Source of the DNA: Tissierella_B sp964485455
Lineage (GTDB): Bacteria > Bacillota > Clostridia > Tissierellales > Tissierellaceae
NCBI GenBank assembly: GCA_964485455.1
Contig: CAZAJU010000024.1
Coordinates: forward strand, 1 to 24,846
Direction: 5' to 3'
Length of the DNA stretch: 24,846 nucleotides
In this document: positions 23,394 to 24,846 of the stretch, piece by piece
Layout: each line of letters begins with the position of its first letter
How positions within the stretch are numbered: position 1 is the first letter of the stretch
Notes under the pieces: model-generated
Seen by the model: only the letters and a program-made list of their open reading frames with translations
The model's database searches: none
What the model was told of the DNA's origin: nothing
Made by a program: the position numbers and the translations under genes

Positions 23394-23492
23394 AATGCTA
23401 CCTCCACATGTTATACTAAGTTTAAAGAAATTTTAATCCTTTACTGCACTTTTAGTATATCATGAGAGGTTTCTTATTAGGTTACAAAGAGG

Positions 23493-23708
23493 TTAATTCA
23501 CTCTTACAATAATAATTTCTATATTCTCCAAGGCTAATGTATAGGCTACGTAATAAATCCTTGATGGTGTTTCACTATCGCAGGTACCATGCAGAATTAG
23601 TAAATTATAAAGCTCATCGATTCCTTCTACATCCATACTATGTTTAGACTTTATCTTCCTTAATAGGGTCTCATCCACTTTACTCTTTAATAATATTCTA
23701 TATTTCAT
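23493..23708 (-). CDS. Unrecognised 71-residue protein
   Basis: ATG at 23708 follows AGGAGG by 6 bases, so this is a genuine gene although a longer frame extends upstream into the dehydrogenase end. The product (MKYRILLKSKVDETLLRKIK... to the end NIEIIIVRVN) is charged, soluble and has one Cys (HGTCDSE). No family was recognised. It begins 19 bases after the dehydrogenase stop, suggesting cotranscription with it. Confidence 0.65.
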   Translation of the reverse strand: MKYRILLKSKVDETLLRKIKSKHSMDVEGIDELYNLLILHGTCDSETPSRIYYVAYTLALENIEIIIVRVN

Positions 23709-23727
23709 TCCATCCCTCCTATAGTTA

Positions 23728-24834
23728 TTAGCTAAAGTTATTAGAACCATCAGCTTGAAAATCCAAATTAAAATCCATCCCAATACTATCTGCAACTTCC
23801 TTTATTTCCATTAATGTGGCTTCATTCACAAGTATACCTCTTTCGAGTCTATCTTCCATTGCTAAAACTTCTTTTTCACCATGGGTATAAATTCTATCAC
23901 ATCCCTCTGCCTTGGAGGATTCCCTTATAAGATTTAAAAACTCTGAGAAATGATTTTTTATGCTATCTCTATCTCCAAATATACCAGGATCTATTGCTAT
24001 AAATCCATGTGAACAGCCATCTACTCCATCCTTTAAGCAATAGTTGCTAGTCATTCCCAAGGATAGAATTGATGTAAATATTTCTGCTATCATTCCATAA
24101 CCATAACCCTTGTGACCTCCATTAACTTCCTTGCTTCCTCCTAAAGGTAAGATTCCTCCTCCCCTACCTTCCTTTAAGTTGTCCAATACCAATCTAGGGT
24201 CTGTTGATTCTTTTCCATTTTCATCTAATGCCCATCCTTCTGGTAGATCTTTCCCAAGTTTTTTATACACTTCCAACTTACCCTGGGTTACAACCGTTGT
24301 TGATGCATCAAAAAGGAAATCTGTGGGAGACGCAGGCATAGCACATGCAATTGGATTGGTTCCAATCATTGGAACTCTTCCATTTGTAGGCACCATAATA
24401 GCTCCACTATTGGTAAAACTAAGTCCCAAGTAGCCTTTATTAGATGCCATCTTAGCATAGTAACCTGCAATACCATAATGATTGGAATTTTTAACTGTAA
24501 CTATACCAATTCCGGATACATTTGCTTTTTCAATAGCCTTTTCCATAGCCTTATATGCTACTATCTGGCCCATTCCAGACCTTGCATCTATGGTAGCTGA
24601 TACCGGGGTTTCATAGACCACTTCTGCTTTATTGTCTTTTTTTACCATTCCACTTTTTACATTGTCATGATACATTTTTAATCGTTGAACACCATGACTC
24701 TCAATTCCATAGAGATCTGAAAGCAAAATTACATCTGTTATAATTTTGGATTCTTCATCTGAGAAACCAACTTTTTTAAAGGATTCATATGTAAATTCCC
24801 TCAAGCTTTTCTCTTTTATTCTAAAATAGCTCAT
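23728..24834 (-). CDS. Malate/L-lactate dehydrogenase (Ldh2/MDG2 family)
   Basis: The 368-residue NAD(P)-dependent oxidoreductase belongs to the LDH2 family, which is unrelated in fold to classical LDH/MDH. Motifs include DLYGIESHGVQRLKMY near 40-55, NSNHYGIAGYYAKMA with the conserved His (about 117-131), GTNPIACAMP near 160, and HKGYGYGMIAEI near 242. Substrates in the family include malate, lactate, ureidoglycolate and sulfolactate; which applies here cannot be told. ATG at 24834 has AGGAGGTTAAAT directly upstream at the window edge. Length is normal. It is followed by the 71-residue orphan. Confidence 0.93.
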   Translation of the reverse strand: MSYFRIKEKSLREFTYESFKKVGFSDEESKIITDVILLSDLYGIESHGVQRLKMYHDNVKSGMVKKDNKAEVVYETPVSATIDARSGMGQIVAYKAMEKAIEKANVSGIGIVTVKNSNHYGIAGYYAKMASNKGYLGLSFTNSGAIMVPTNGRVPMIGTNPIACAMPASPTDFLFDASTTVVTQGKLEVYKKLGKDLPEGWALDENGKESTDPRLVLDNLKEGRGGGILPLGGSKEVNGGHKGYGYGMIAEIFTSILSLGMTSNYCLKDGVDGCSHGFIAIDPGIFGDRDSIKNHFSEFLNLIRESSKAEGCDRIYTHGEKEVLAMEDRLERGILVNEATLMEIKEVADSIGMDFNLDFQADGSNNFS

Positions 24835-24846
24835 ATTTAACCTCCT

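Noticed and set aside
23709..23795. Longer form of the 71-residue orphan starting at 23795
   Set aside because: The extension overlaps the end of the dehydrogenase gene and has no ribosome site, while ATG at 23708 has a strong AGGAGG.
1..24846. CRISPR array, rRNA or tRNA genes, prophage
   Set aside because: No regularly spaced repeats, no tRNA or rRNA sequence and no phage structural or integrase genes were seen. The only mobile element is the IS3-family copy.

Overview
The window is AT-rich and typical of a low-GC Firmicute. It has strong AGGAGG ribosome binding sites, frequent TTG and GTG starts, a SpeF-type ornithine decarboxylase, the sporulation-associated protein YtaF and a predicted selenocysteine codon. 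The best guess is an anaerobic Clostridia member, possibly Tissierella-like. That lineage call is inference, because there is no rRNA or other marker gene here.

Layout. Bases 1-600 are a decayed stretch with remnants of a flavin/NAD oxidoreductase (minus) and a cupin protein (plus). Bases 638-1031 hold a small, self-contained selenoprotein gene with an in-frame TGA, a SECIS-like hairpin just after it and its own terminator. It resembles the 'CC/Se motif' family and would be missed or split by standard gene calling. Bases 1041-3200 encode ornithine decarboxylase.

Bases 3518-8397 are the most interesting block. A four-gene minus-strand operon (DUF2177 membrane protein, DAK2-DegV fusion, DUF1295 reductase/methyltransferase-like membrane protein, TspO-like membrane protein) is divergent from a regulator. 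The regulator joins an XRE-type DNA-binding domain to a cobalamin-binding domain that carries the W-x9-EH and ExHxxG signatures of CarH/LitR photoreceptors. The two divergent promoters are mirror copies of one 20-bp sequence (18/20 identical) that includes the -10 box, so one protein probably controls both. I read this as a B12-dependent, possibly light-responsive, switch for membrane lipid remodelling.

Bases 8477-14541 are a minus-strand type IV pilus cluster: pilC, two prepilin-like genes, a further prepilin, a PilX-like gene, pilT and a secreted transglutaminase-like protein. One prepilin gene is interrupted by a complete 1213-bp IS3-family element with a 3-bp target duplication. No pilB or prepilin peptidase gene is present. 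A diguanylate cyclase with a 7TM sensor region lies divergently next to pilC.

Bases 16584-24834 are mostly housekeeping or unlinked genes: ytaF, glyA, an unrecognised small gene after a DUF421 membrane protein, a second (CHASE-GGDEF) diguanylate cyclase, an L-2-amino-thiazoline-4-carboxylate hydrolase-like protein, a structured intergenic segment, a lipoprotein, a 71-residue orphan and an Ldh2-type malate/lactate dehydrogenase at the window edge.

All family assignments come from reading the translated sequences against remembered family motifs. No database search was run.
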